From: Streptomyces smaragdinus
GTDB taxonomy: Bacteria > Actinomycetota > Actinomycetes > Streptomycetales > Streptomycetaceae
Reading direction: 5' to 3'
DNA length: 44,635 nucleotides
Assembly: GCF_009604385.1 (NCBI RefSeq)
Contig: NZ_WEGJ01000045.1
Location: forward strand, 1-44,635
Shown here: piece by piece, positions 26,990-35,825 of the stretch
Position numbering within the stretch: position 1 is the first letter of the stretch
How the letters are laid out: every line of letters begins with the position of its first letter
The notes under the pieces: model-generated
What the model was told of the DNA's origin: nothing
The model's database searches: none
What the model saw: only the letters and a program-made list of their open reading frames with translations
Position numbers and translations under genes: made by a program

Positions 26990-27004
26990 TGAGAGGCCGA
27001 CACC

Positions 27005-28468
27005 ATGAACGCCATCACCCCCGGCCCGCTCCCCGCCGATGTGCTCACCCGGGACGATGTACGACGAGCCCTCGGCGAGCACGATTTCGGCGCAGCGTTC
27101 AGGCTGTTCAAGAAGTACGGGGGCCTCAGCCAGAATCGGATCGCCTCCGCCTGTGTGCTCACTCCCGGCAAGGTGTCCAACATCGTCTCCGGACAGCAAC
27201 GCATCGAGTCCTACGCCGTGATCTGCCGCATTGCCGACGGGCTGCGCATCCCAGGCCACTTGCTCGGACTCGCCTCCCGCCCGTGGGAGACCGGCAAGAC
27301 GCAGCCTGGTCCCGATGTGGAGCAGAGAGCAGGGTCAAGCGCCGAGGTGGTGTGGCAGCCGGACACAGTCCCGGCCATGGCCAGTCGCTTGACGAGGAGC
27401 GACCTGGTGATGGACCGCCGTGCCGCAACACGTGCCCTGGCTGCCGGTGTCGTTACCGGACCGGCCCTTCTTGACTCTCTCGACGGCTGGCTCACCCCCA
27501 GCGTTCCGAAGCTTCCCTCCGCGGCCCGTCGTGGCCGACTGAGTCTGCAGGAGGTCGAGGAACTGGAAGCCACGGCCCGGGTTTTCCGTACCTGGTCCCA
27601 TCGCTTCGGAGGGAGGCTCCGCCGCAAAGCCGTCCTCGGCCTGCTCGACGAGATTGCCGCAGCTCTTGCCGAACACCAGCAGCCCGAGGTCCAACAACGC
27701 CTGTACGCCACCATGGCGCAACTTGCCGGAACCGCGGCGTCGATGTCCTGGGACTCGGGCATGCAACACGCCGCCCAAGGCTATTACCGTCTCGCGCTGC
27801 GCGCCGCGCACGCGGCGGGCGACGCCCCGTTCGGCGCGAACATCCTCGCCGGGATGGCCCGCCAACTGCTCTTCCGGGACCGTCCGGCCGACGCCCTGGA
27901 ACTCGTCCGCCTTGCCCAGGAAGGTTCGCGCACCACAGCCGGGCCCAGGCTGAAGGCGATGCTGGCCACCCGCGAAGCCTGGGCATACGCGGCGATGGGT
28001 CGTACCAGCGCGTTCAAGCGCACTACCGATCGGGCGGCCGAAACCCTCACCAACGCGAAGCCCGGTGTGGAACCGTACTGGATCAACTACTTCGATCAAG
28101 CCGAACTCGACGGCGTGACCGGCGGCCGATTTCTCGACCTTGCCCGCGTCGAGCCTCGTCGCCACGCCGAAGCGGCAGCCGAGAAGATCCACAGCGCGCT
28201 CGCCGCACGCGGGCTGGAGACCGGACGGGGCCATGTCCTGGACCGAATCGGGCTGGCAGAATGCCACTTCCTCCGAGGCGACCTCACCGCGGCCGCCACC
28301 TGCACTCGCGCGGCCGTCGAAGTTGCCGGTACGACCCAGTCCCAGCGCGTGCGTGACCAGCTCACATACCTGTACCCGTACACCGTCGGGAACAGCGCGC
28401 CGACAGCTGTCCGGGAAGTCCGTGACCTCCTGCGGACCCAGCTAGCCGAAGGGAAACCCATTCCGTGA
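27005..28468 (+). CDS. XRE family helix-turn-helix regulator with TPR-like C-terminus
   Basis: The 487-residue protein has a Cro/C1-type helix-turn-helix at about residues 30-85 (SQNRIASACVLTPGKVSNIVSGQQRIESYAVICRIADGL) and a long helical C-terminal region of repeated Ala-rich helices that looks TPR-like. This matches a large Streptomyces family of regulators coupled to small ATPases or to downstream enzymes. ATG 27005 has GAGAGG about 8 nt upstream. Its stop overlaps the next start by GTGA, so the two are translationally coupled. Codon usage is less GC-rich at some third positions than in neighbouring core genes. Confidence 0.85.
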   Translation: MNAITPGPLPADVLTRDDVRRALGEHDFGAAFRLFKKYGGLSQNRIASACVLTPGKVSNIVSGQQRIESYAVICRIADGLRIPGHLLGLASRPWETGKTQPGPDVEQRAGSSAEVVWQPDTVPAMASRLTRSDLVMDRRAATRALAAGVVTGPALLDSLDGWLTPSVPKLPSAARRGRLSLQEVEELEATARVFRTWSHRFGGRLRRKAVLGLLDEIAAALAEHQQPEVQQRLYATMAQLAGTAASMSWDSGMQHAAQGYYRLALRAAHAAGDAPFGANILAGMARQLLFRDRPADALELVRLAQEGSRTTAGPRLKAMLATREAWAYAAMGRTSAFKRTTDRAAETLTNAKPGVEPYWINYFDQAELDGVTGGRFLDLARVEPRRHAEAAAEKIHSALAARGLETGRGHVLDRIGLAECHFLRGDLTAAATCTRAAVEVAGTTQSQRVRDQLTYLYPYTVGNSAPTAVREVRDLLRTQLAEGKPIP

Positions 28469-28956
28469 CCACGATCTCCGTCACCGGCCATATGGATCTC
28501 ACCGACGAGACCGTTCCCGTCGTCCGCGTGGCCCTGCGGGATCTCCTCGAGCAGTACGCCGACGGCAGCCTGGTCGGGGTGTCCTGCATCGCCAAGGGTG
28601 CCGACGCACTGTTTGCCGAAGCCGTTCTCGAAGCCGGCGGCTCGCTCGTCGTCGTCATCCCTTCGCGCGACTACCGGCAGGCCAAGGTCAAGCCCGATCA
28701 TGCCGAGGTCTTCGACCGCCTCAGCGCCGCAGCAGCCGAAGTCCTGGTGATGCCGCACGAGACCGCGAACCGGCAGGCGTACGAGGCCGCCAACGCGGTG
28801 CTGCTGGAGCGGGCCGACCGGCTGGTCGCCGTGTGGAACGGTGAGCCGCCGTCCGGAAAGGGCGGTGGCACCGCCGACGTGGTCGTGGAAGCACGAACGG
28901 CCGGCCTGCCCGTCGACGTGGTGTGGCCCGATGGAGCCGGCCGCCGCACCCGGTGA
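28465..28956 (+). CDS. SLOG-like Rossmann-fold nucleotide-binding protein
   Basis: The 163-residue protein starts with a beta strand and GHMD loop (ISVTGHMDL), then a helix and CIAKGADALFAEAVLEAGGSLVVVIPSRDY, ADRLVAVWNGEPPSGKGGGTADVV and VDVVWP. This order resembles the SLOG/DprA-LOG superfamily, which senses or processes nucleotides and often marks stress or phage-defence signalling. The assignment is by pattern, not by a clear family signature. The GTG start overlaps the XRE stop by 4 bp. A 15-bp hairpin overlaps its 3' end. Confidence 0.65.
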   Translation: MTTISVTGHMDLTDETVPVVRVALRDLLEQYADGSLVGVSCIAKGADALFAEAVLEAGGSLVVVIPSRDYRQAKVKPDHAEVFDRLSAAAAEVLVMPHETANRQAYEAANAVLLERADRLVAVWNGEPPSGKGGGTADVVVEARTAGLPVDVVWPDGAGRRTR

Positions 28957-28971
28957 GGTGCGGCGGTCGGC
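28936..28971. terminator. 15-bp hairpin overlapping the SLOG stop codon
   Basis: Arms 28936-28950 and 28957-28971 pair with one G-U; the TGA stop lies in the 6-nt loop. It can serve both the SLOG gene and the convergent cellulase gene. Confidence 0.75.
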
Positions 28972-28990
28972 CGGGGGAGGGACTCCTCGA

Positions 28991-31231
28991 TCAGCCCTGG
29001 TCGGCCGCGAACGAGGCCATCCACGTGAGCGCGGAGTTCCAGTTGATCGTGATCTCGTTCGTCGCCCACGACTGGATGTCGTCGATGTAGCAGAACTGAC
29101 CCACGCAGCCCTGCAGCTTTGCCTGGGCGACCGGGTCCTGGATGCTCGAGTTCGCGCCGCCGGAGAGTGAGCCGACGGGCGGGCCGGGGAGGTTGGGGTC
29201 GAGGGAGTGGGCGTACCAGCGTGTGTGCTGGTTGTGCGCGTTCGCCTCTCCGTAGCCGGTTATGTAGGAGATGTTGAGCGCGTTGCGGCCCATGACGTAG
29301 TCCATGCTCTCCAGCGCGGCGTTACGGTACTTCCCGTCGTGCGTCAGGTCGTACGCGGTGGCCAGCACCGACGCGTTGTTGAGCACCTGGTGCGAGGAGC
29401 CCCAGTCGTACATGTTGTTGTCCGGGTTGTACGGCAGGCCGTACGGCTGGGCCTTCGCCTCCGCGAGGTAACGGTCGGCGCCCCTGATCACGGAGCGGCG
29501 GACCTGGTCGCGGTCGGGCAGTGAGCTCGGCAGCATTGCCAGGTCCATCCGGGCCGGGACGGTCATCCGCGCCCAGTCGTAGCTGATCGGGCCGAAGGCG
29601 TCGTAACGGATGCTGTGGACGGGGGAGTTCTGCACGAAGTTGCGCAGCTCCGGCTCACCGGTGGTGAGGAACAGCTCGGCCGCCGCCCAGTAGAACTCGT
29701 CGTCGAGGTTGCGGTCGGAGTACGTGCCGCCGCCGATGCCGTCGGCCTCGGAGGCGTACATCTCCGGGTTGGCGCGGGCCGCGGCCCAGGCCTTGCGGGC
29801 GGCGCGCAGGGCGTCGGCCGCGAACTCGGGGTCGTAGTGCTCGTAGACGCGGGCCGCCTGCGCGGCTGCGGCGGCGAGGTTGAGCGTGGCGGCGGTCGAC
29901 GGCGGGTGCAGTTCGCGCTTCTGGGGGTCGGTGGCGGGCAGCTGCGGCAGACCGGTCCACGCCTCGTCGTGGATCTTGTGGTGTGCCATGCCGGCCAGCG
30001 GCTGCCCGTCCGGGACCTGCATCTTCAGCAGGAAGTCGAGCTCCCAGCGGGCCTCGTCCAGGATGTCCGGGACGCCGTTGCCGCTCTCCGGGATGTCCAG
30101 CGTCCCGTCGCCGAGCTCGGCAGCGTGGCCGGTCAGCTTCGCGCGCTCGTAGGTGCTGAGCAGCTGCCACACGGATATACCGCCGTTGACCACGTACTTG
30201 CCGTGGTCACCCGCGTCGTACCAGCCGCCGGAGACGTCGAGGGTGTAGTCGCAGACGCCCGGCTGGCACGGCACCTCGGTGTCGCCGGTGTTGGGCGCGA
30301 CGCCGATGTGCCCGGCCGCGCGGCCGTAACCGGGGCGCAGTTCGTCGCTGATCGCGATGCCGCTGCGCTGCGTGTAGTAGAACTTCGCGGCGTCCAGGCG
30401 CAGCCGGTCGTAGGCCTCGGTGCCGATGTCGAACGGGCGGCTGGTCTCGCCGTCCGCGGTGAGGGTGTAGCCGGCGCCGGAGGTGTCGAAGTCGGTGAAG
30501 GCGATGGAGTGGACGTTCTGCCCGGAGGAGGCGTCCGTGCCGCGCGGGGTGGTGGTGCCGCTCTTGACGACGTCACCGTCGGCGTTCTTCAGCTCGTACG
30601 GCAGCGGCTCGGTGGCCTCGGTGACGACCGTGGCGTTCTTCGGGCCGTGCGGGGTGTAGGCGACCTGGTTGACGCGGACCCGGGGGCCGGTGTCGGGCTC
30701 GTAGACCTCCGGCGGGACGCCGCCGAGCAGGGAGACGTCGTCGAGGCAGAGGTTCCAGTCCGCGGCGTTGCCGCCGACCTGGAGGGCGACCTGCGCCTGT
30801 GCGGTGTCCATGGGGGAGGTGAAGGTGTACGAGTAGACGTCGCCGGAGACGTTGATCTGCGGGCTGACCTCGAAGTACGTGGTGTACGGCTCGACCTGGA
30901 GGCCGACGACCGCGCGGGCGACGTTGCCGCCGGGGGTGCCGGTGGCCCGGAAGCTGAACCGGTAGGACTCGCCCTCGACGAGGGTGAGGTCGTTCTGCCC
31001 GATGATCGAGTCCCAGCGGTTCGCCGTCCCGCCGGGTATCTCCGCGCAGAGCTCGCCCTCGGCCGGCACCGCGGTGACGTTGCTCGTCCACCAGGGATCG
31101 GTGCCGGTGTCGAACGTTCCGTTCCTGACCTGCTCGACCTCGGCGGCACCGGCCGTCGCCGCGGGCAGCGCGGACAGCCCTGCGGCCAGCAGGGAAATCA
31201 GGGCTAACACAACCGTTCTGGGTCGTCTCAC
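28991..31231 (-). CDS. Secreted glycoside hydrolase family 9 cellulase
   Basis: The 746-residue enzyme has a signal peptide (about 1-30), a CBM4/9-type carbohydrate-binding module (about 33-170), an Ig-like CelD_N domain (about 185-275) and a GH9 (alpha/alpha)6 catalytic domain (about 280-745). GH9 hallmarks are the catalytic aspartates in SGGWYDAGDHGKYVVN and the acid in TNEITINWNSALTW near the C-terminus. It cleaves beta-1,4-glucan. GTG 31231 has GAGGAG 6 nt upstream. A perfect CebR-type operator lies 43 bp upstream, so induction by cellobiose or cellotriose is expected. Confidence 0.95.
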   Translation of the reverse strand: MRRPRTVVLALISLLAAGLSALPAATAGAAEVEQVRNGTFDTGTDPWWTSNVTAVPAEGELCAEIPGGTANRWDSIIGQNDLTLVEGESYRFSFRATGTPGGNVARAVVGLQVEPYTTYFEVSPQINVSGDVYSYTFTSPMDTAQAQVALQVGGNAADWNLCLDDVSLLGGVPPEVYEPDTGPRVRVNQVAYTPHGPKNATVVTEATEPLPYELKNADGDVVKSGTTTPRGTDASSGQNVHSIAFTDFDTSGAGYTLTADGETSRPFDIGTEAYDRLRLDAAKFYYTQRSGIAISDELRPGYGRAAGHIGVAPNTGDTEVPCQPGVCDYTLDVSGGWYDAGDHGKYVVNGGISVWQLLSTYERAKLTGHAAELGDGTLDIPESGNGVPDILDEARWELDFLLKMQVPDGQPLAGMAHHKIHDEAWTGLPQLPATDPQKRELHPPSTAATLNLAAAAAQAARVYEHYDPEFAADALRAARKAWAAARANPEMYASEADGIGGGTYSDRNLDDEFYWAAAELFLTTGEPELRNFVQNSPVHSIRYDAFGPISYDWARMTVPARMDLAMLPSSLPDRDQVRRSVIRGADRYLAEAKAQPYGLPYNPDNNMYDWGSSHQVLNNASVLATAYDLTHDGKYRNAALESMDYVMGRNALNISYITGYGEANAHNQHTRWYAHSLDPNLPGPPVGSLSGGANSSIQDPVAQAKLQGCVGQFCYIDDIQSWATNEITINWNSALTWMASFAADQG

Positions 31232-31273
31232 GGTGAGCTCCTCATGGGGGGTGGGAGGCCACCCCCACCCCGG

Positions 31274-31287
31274 TGGGAGCGCTCCCA
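31274..31287. promoter_or_regulatory. CebR operator
   Basis: TGGGAGCGCTCCCA is the exact 14-bp palindrome known as the CebR box in Streptomyces, where the LacI-family repressor CebR blocks cellulase and cello-oligosaccharide transport genes until cellobiose or cellotriose releases it. It lies 43 bp upstream of the GH9 start. I saw no second copy in the window. Confidence 0.88.
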
Positions 31288-31401
31288 TGGACATGGGGAA
31301 CATGCTTGCGGCTCATGTGACGCGCCGTCAACCCCGGCCCGGCGGTCCGGGCTCGCTCGCCGGCGATCACCCTTGGTTACGACGCGGTAGGCAGGCGGCC
31401 C

Positions 31402-31655
31402 GTGGGAGAGACAACCGGCGGGTGCCTCGGAGGCGCTACGGAGGGTTATCGAGTCGCCCGCTGGTCCCCGTCCGGGGCGCCCGGACTGCCGGCGGAAGGC
31501 ACCCCCGACGATGCCACCGCCAACTACCTCCACCGCTACTTCGAGCCCACCGCCCCCCGCCATCGACGGCGGGCGTGCCGGTGACGGCGCTGCTCCTGTA
31601 CGGGGCGGGCCCGGCGGCGTTCGCGGCGGCCTGCCGCGCGGGTGTACGCGGCTGA
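31402..31655 (+). pseudogene. Two coupled short ORFs, probable gene remnants
   Basis: A 60-codon ORF (31402-31584) and a 24-codon ORF (31581-31655) overlap by GTGA, as in coupled operons. The first has GC-rich third positions from about 31448 on and reads like the C-terminus of a protein (DDATANYLHRYFEPTAP). The second is a hydrophobic piece (ALLLYGAGPAAFAAAC). Neither has a ribosome site or recognisable family. They look like decayed 3' ends between the cellulase promoter and the GH39 gene. Confidence 0.3.
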
Positions 31656-31665
31656 GCCGCCGAGG

Positions 31666-33180
31666 TCACCGGTCGCCGAGCAGCCGGCCGGCGTCCCACC
31701 ACTCGGGTGTCTCGTCGACGACCGGGGTGATCTCCAGGAACGTGACCTCGTGACGGCGCAGGACCAGGTCCACGTCGGCGCGTCCGCCGGTGACGGGCAC
31801 GCTCCGGTGCGAGCGGCCGGGTTCGGCGGCCTCCCGCAGCGCGTCGAGCCGGCGGCCCGTCGGCGCCAGGGGCCGGCCCATCTCGCACCAGGCGGCCCAG
31901 ACGTTGCCGTCCTCCTCGCTCACCGAACGCCGCCGGCAGAAGGCGGAGCCCCGTGCGCCGGGGGAGCCGACGGGCAGGGACAGCCGCACGGTGTGCCCGT
32001 CGACGGGGTCACCGCCGGCCGGATCCGCCGGGGCCCAGGCCAGCACGGTGACCCGGCCGTCGCCGTGCCGCGTGACGAGGTGGTCCTCGCCGCGCGCCAG
32101 CACCGCGTCGCCCATCTGGGCCATGAAGGCGTACAGGTGATAGGCCGGCTTCTTGATCTGGCGGTGAGTCAGCAGCCCGAAGCCGCCGTGGAAGAGGGCG
32201 GTGGGGATGCCCACCTCCTCGAACACGTCGCAGAACGTCCAGTACGAGAAGGAGTCCGCGACGTCGCCGCCGCCCGCCACCACCGGCGCCAGATAGGCCG
32301 CGTGGAAGGCGGTGTCGTGGATCGGGTTGTCCGGCCGGTACGACGAGTTGAACTCGGTGATGTGCAGCGGCAGACCGGCGAGCCGGGTGCCGGCCAGTTG
32401 CTGCCGCGGGGCGGCGAACTGCTCCAGCAGGGCCGACGCCGGCATGAGCGTCTGATGCGTACCGAACGGCACGTGCCGCTCGGGGCCGCTGCTGTAGGCG
32501 TGCCGGCTGACGAAGTCGATCGGCAGGTCGCGGTCCTCGACGAACGCGCCGAAGCGCTGGATCCACTCGTCCCGGTAGCCCGGTGCGAGGGACGGCCCGC
32601 CGACCTGGAGTCCGGCGTCGACCTCCTTCACGGCCAGTGCGCTCACCTCGTAGAGCCGGTGGTAGCCGTCCTGTCCGCCCGTCCAGAAGATCGGCAGATT
32701 GGGCTCGTTCCACACCTCGATCGGCCACTCGCGCACCTGGTCGAGGCCGTAGCGGTCGATCAGGTGCCGGAGCACGGCGCGGACGAGTTCCGCCCACTCC
32801 TTCTCGTCGGCGGGCGGGGTGATGTTGCCCTTCCACCAGAAGACGGTGTCCTCGCCGGAGGCGAGCTGCGAGGGTGTGAAGCCGAGTTCCAGGAAGGGCG
32901 CGATGCCCAGTTCGAGGTAGGCGTCCACCACCTGGTCGAGATACGTGAAGGCGTGGCGCACCCGTCGTTCGCCGGCGTGCTCGTACGGCCGGTGAACTCC
33001 CATCCCGTCGCTCAGCAGCCCGTGTCCGCGGATGTACCGGAAGCCGATCTCCCGCTGTGTGAGCGCCAGGGATTCCTGGTAGTCGCGCCGCAGCGCGAGG
33101 TCGAGGCGGCCCGTGCCCACGCACGTGCGCCAGGCGTCGGACAACGGGGCTGTCGGCTGCTGGGGAACGACGATCCGCAT
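31666..33180 (-). CDS. Glycoside hydrolase family 39 beta-xylosidase
   Basis: The 504-residue protein has no signal peptide and is probably cytoplasmic. It has a (beta/alpha)8 barrel at about residues 20-345 and a beta-sandwich tail. The acid/base glutamate is in WPIEVWNEPNLPIFW and the nucleophile in HITEFNSSYRPDNP, both typical of GH39. It removes xylose from xylo-oligosaccharides. AAGGA lies about 6 nt before ATG 33180. It is divergent from the sugar importer operon and shares its promoter region, so it likely acts on imported oligomers under the same LacI regulator. Confidence 0.9.
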   Translation of the reverse strand: MRIVVPQQPTAPLSDAWRTCVGTGRLDLALRRDYQESLALTQREIGFRYIRGHGLLSDGMGVHRPYEHAGERRVRHAFTYLDQVVDAYLELGIAPFLELGFTPSQLASGEDTVFWWKGNITPPADEKEWAELVRAVLRHLIDRYGLDQVREWPIEVWNEPNLPIFWTGGQDGYHRLYEVSALAVKEVDAGLQVGGPSLAPGYRDEWIQRFGAFVEDRDLPIDFVSRHAYSSGPERHVPFGTHQTLMPASALLEQFAAPRQQLAGTRLAGLPLHITEFNSSYRPDNPIHDTAFHAAYLAPVVAGGGDVADSFSYWTFCDVFEEVGIPTALFHGGFGLLTHRQIKKPAYHLYAFMAQMGDAVLARGEDHLVTRHGDGRVTVLAWAPADPAGGDPVDGHTVRLSLPVGSPGARGSAFCRRRSVSEEDGNVWAAWCEMGRPLAPTGRRLDALREAAEPGRSHRSVPVTGGRADVDLVLRRHEVTFLEITPVVDETPEWWDAGRLLGDR

Positions 33181-33354
33181 GGGATTCCTTCACTGCGGGA
33201 CGCGGGACGCGGGGGGTGAGGGTGCTCGGGTCACGGGGCGAAGGGATCGCGGCCGTGCTCGTGCCCCAAGCGCTGCGCACCCTAGGGAGTCCGCGAAAAG
33301 GGTGTCAAGGCATCGGACCGCATCGGCGGAATACATACGCCCACCCGGTAACGA

Positions 33355-33448
33355 TTGCGCAACTTGCGAAAACTTTGGTGTTGCCGCTGCGTGCACACGC
33401 CTGTACACATGCCTCATCTTCGCGGATGGCTTCATTATTTTGCGCAAA
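33355..33448. promoter_or_regulatory. Candidate LacI operators in the GH39/importer divergent promoter
   Basis: TTGCGCAA occurs at 33355-33362 and, within TTTGCGCAAA, at 33439-33448, about 85 bp apart (near eight helical turns). Between them GTGCACA and TGTACAC (33391-33397/33402-33408) form an inverted repeat around CGCC. The second TTGCGCAA directly follows a CATTAT -10-like box (33433-33438), where a repressor could block initiation. Confidence 0.5.
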
Positions 33449-33496
33449 CATCCGCCCTCAGGTGTTGATCACGCCGACAGATCAGGGAGTTCCACG

Positions 33497-34789
33497 ATGA
33501 CGAGGAATACGCGCAGCGCGACGGCCGTCGCGATCGGCTTGGGGCTCGCTCTCGCCGCCACCGCCTGCGCCGGCAGCGGCGAGGACGACGGCGGTTCGTC
33601 CGGCGGCAAGGTCAGCGTGACCTTCTGGGAGAACGCCTCCCCGGGTCCGGGCGCGGAGTTCATGAAGGCGTCCGTGAAGGAGTACGAGGCGCAGCACCCG
33701 AACGTCGACATCAAGATCCAGTACGTCCAGAACGAGGACTTCGACGGCAAGCTGCAGACCGCGCTCAACTCGAACTCCGCGCCCGACATCTTCCTCCAGC
33801 GCGGCGGAGGCAAGATGCAGGCCATGGTCGACGCCGGCCAGATCCGACCCCTGGAACTCACCGACACCGACCGGGCGAACGTGGGTGCCGCAGCGCTGGC
33901 GAGCGACACCCTCGACGGCAAGGTCTACGCGATCCCGCTCGACACGCAGCCCGAGGGCATCTACTACAGCAAGGACCTCTTCGAGCAGGCCGGCATCGCC
34001 GCCCCGCCGGCGACGATGGGCGAGCTCGGGGACGCCGTCGGGAAGCTGAAGAAGATCGGCGTCGCGCCGATCGCGGTCGGCGCCAAGGACGGCTGGCCGG
34101 CCGCGCACTGGTACTACAACTTCGCCGTGCGCGAGTGCGCCCAGGACACCATGAACGAGGCCGCCAAGTCGCTCGAGTTCTCGGACCCGTGCTGGACCAA
34201 GGCCGGTGAGGACCTGGAGGAGTTCCTGAAGACCGAGCCCTTCCAGAAGGGCTTCCTGACGACCCCGGCCCAGCAGGGCGCCGGCTCGTCGGCCGGCCTG
34301 CTCGCGAACCACAAGGCCGCCATGGAGCTCATGGGCAACTGGGACCCCGGAGTGATCGGCAGCCTCACCCCGGACGAGAAGCCGCTCCCGGACCTCGGCT
34401 GGTTCCCCTTCCCCGAGGTGCCCGGCGGCCAGGGTGACCCGACCGCCATGATGGGCGGCAGCGGCGGCTACTCGCTGTCCACGAAAGCGCCGAAGGAGGC
34501 GTTCGGCTTCCTCCAGTTCCTGATCACCAAGGAGCAGCAGGAGGCCTACGCCAAGGCGTTCTTCACCATCCCGGTGAACAAGGACGCCCAGGGCGTCGTC
34601 ACCGACAGCTACAACATCTCGGCGCTGACGGCCTTCAACAAGGCGGCCTACTCGATGCAGTTCCTGGACACCATGTACGGCCAGAGCGTCGGCAACGCGA
34701 TGAACACGGCCGTGGTGAACCTGTTCGCGGGCAAGGGCACCCCCGGCGACATCGCCAAGGACACCAACGCCGCCGCCGAGAAGGGCTGA
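33497..34789 (+). CDS. Sugar ABC transporter substrate-binding lipoprotein
   Basis: The 430-residue protein has a lipobox LAATAC with Cys24 and an extracellular solute-binding family 1 fold (VTFWENASPGPGAEFMK; APDIFLQRGGGKMQAMVDAGQ; MMGGSGGYSLS). It captures an oligosaccharide, probably an arabinoxylan or arabino-oligosaccharide given its neighbours. ATG 33497 has GGGAG 7 nt upstream. It is first in an SBP-permease-permease-GH51 operon with no ATPase gene; in Streptomyces the shared ATPase MsiK usually energises such importers. Confidence 0.93.
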   Translation: MTRNTRSATAVAIGLGLALAATACAGSGEDDGGSSGGKVSVTFWENASPGPGAEFMKASVKEYEAQHPNVDIKIQYVQNEDFDGKLQTALNSNSAPDIFLQRGGGKMQAMVDAGQIRPLELTDTDRANVGAAALASDTLDGKVYAIPLDTQPEGIYYSKDLFEQAGIAAPPATMGELGDAVGKLKKIGVAPIAVGAKDGWPAAHWYYNFAVRECAQDTMNEAAKSLEFSDPCWTKAGEDLEEFLKTEPFQKGFLTTPAQQGAGSSAGLLANHKAAMELMGNWDPGVIGSLTPDEKPLPDLGWFPFPEVPGGQGDPTAMMGGSGGYSLSTKAPKEAFGFLQFLITKEQQEAYAKAFFTIPVNKDAQGVVTDSYNISALTAFNKAAYSMQFLDTMYGQSVGNAMNTAVVNLFAGKGTPGDIAKDTNAAAEKG

Positions 34790-34799
34790 GCGAGCAGCC

Positions 34800-35825
34800 A
34801 TGAGCGACACCCTGGGTACTGACATGGTCTCCGGCCGTCAGTCGCAGGGCACGCCCCGAGCCGGGGACGCGGACGGGTCCGCGTCCCCGGCTTCGCCCCG
34901 AGCGGCCGCGCGCCGCCGCGGCCGTGCCATGATGCGACTCGAGATCGCCTTCCTGTCCGGACCGGCGATCATCATGTTCCTGGCGTTCGTGATCTTCCCG
35001 GTCGCGCTCGCCGCCTACTACGGCTTCTACCGGTGGCACGGCTACGGGCCCCCCACCGAGTGGGTCGGGTTCAACAACTACAAACTGATCCTCGAGGACC
35101 CGGCGTTCCACGACGTCATGAAGCACACCTTCATGATCCTGGGGCTGTCGCTGGTCGTGCAGGGACCGCTGGCCATCGCGATGGCGCTGCTGCTCAACCA
35201 GAAGATCCGCGGTCGCTCCGCCATCCGCGTCCTCATCTTCGTGCCGTACATCATCTCCGAGGTCATCGTGGGTACGGGCTGGAGCCTGATGCTGCCGGAG
35301 TCCGGCGCGCTCAACGGTCTGCTGTCGAACGCCGGACTCGGTTTCCTCGGCGCCGACTGGCTCGCCGACCCGGACCTGGCGATCTGGACACTGCTGGGCA
35401 TCATCACCTGGAAGTACATCGGCTTCGCGGTCATCCTGATGCTCGCCGGACTCCAGTCGATCCCCGACGAACTCTTCGAGGCCGCGGCCATCGACGGCGC
35501 CTCGTACTGGCAGATCCAGCGCCGCATCACGCTGCCGCTGCTGGGGCCGACGATCCGCATCTGGGCGTTCCTGTCGATCATCGGCTCGCTGCAGCTGTTC
35601 GACCTCGTGTACATCATCTGGGGTCCGGACGTGGCGGGCATCGCCGGCACCTCGACCATGGCGATCTACATGGACGCCCAGGGCCGCAGCGCGGGGAACT
35701 ACGGCTACGGCAGCGCGATCGCGGTCGTGATGTTCCTGATCTCTCTCGTCGTCGCCCTGATCTACCAGCGCTTCGTCCTGCGCCGTGATCTGCGGGGCGC
35801 TGTCACGGAAGGAACGAACCGATGA
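34800..35825 (+). CDS. Sugar ABC transporter permease, MalF type
   Basis: The 341-residue protein has six membrane helices at about residues 50-330 and the EAA loop ELFEAAAIDGASYWQIQRRITLPLL that contacts the ATPase. The first about 43 residues are Ser/Ala/Pro-rich and unusual for the family; they coincide with a 16-bp perfect hairpin in the DNA. The ribosome site before ATG 34800 is weak, 10 bp after the SBP stop. ATG 34824 and ATG 34929 are possible later starts. The stop overlaps the next start by ATGA. Confidence 0.92.
   Translation: MSDTLGTDMVSGRQSQGTPRAGDADGSASPASPRAAARRRGRAMMRLEIAFLSGPAIIMFLAFVIFPVALAAYYGFYRWHGYGPPTEWVGFNNYKLILEDPAFHDVMKHTFMILGLSLVVQGPLAIAMALLLNQKIRGRSAIRVLIFVPYIISEVIVGTGWSLMLPESGALNGLLSNAGLGFLGADWLADPDLAIWTLLGIITWKYIGFAVILMLAGLQSIPDELFEAAAIDGASYWQIQRRITLPLLGPTIRIWAFLSIIGSLQLFDLVYIIWGPDVAGIAGTSTMAIYMDAQGRSAGNYGYGSAIAVVMFLISLVVALIYQRFVLRRDLRGAVTEGTNR
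34859..34892 (+). other. Perfect 16-bp hairpin inside the first permease gene
   Basis: Arms 34859-34874 and 34877-34892 are fully complementary with a 2-nt centre. It begins about 60 nt into the permease gene and 70 nt after the SBP stop. In sugar importer operons such hairpins usually lie between SBP and permease genes and raise SBP mRNA relative to permease mRNA. Confidence 0.6.
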
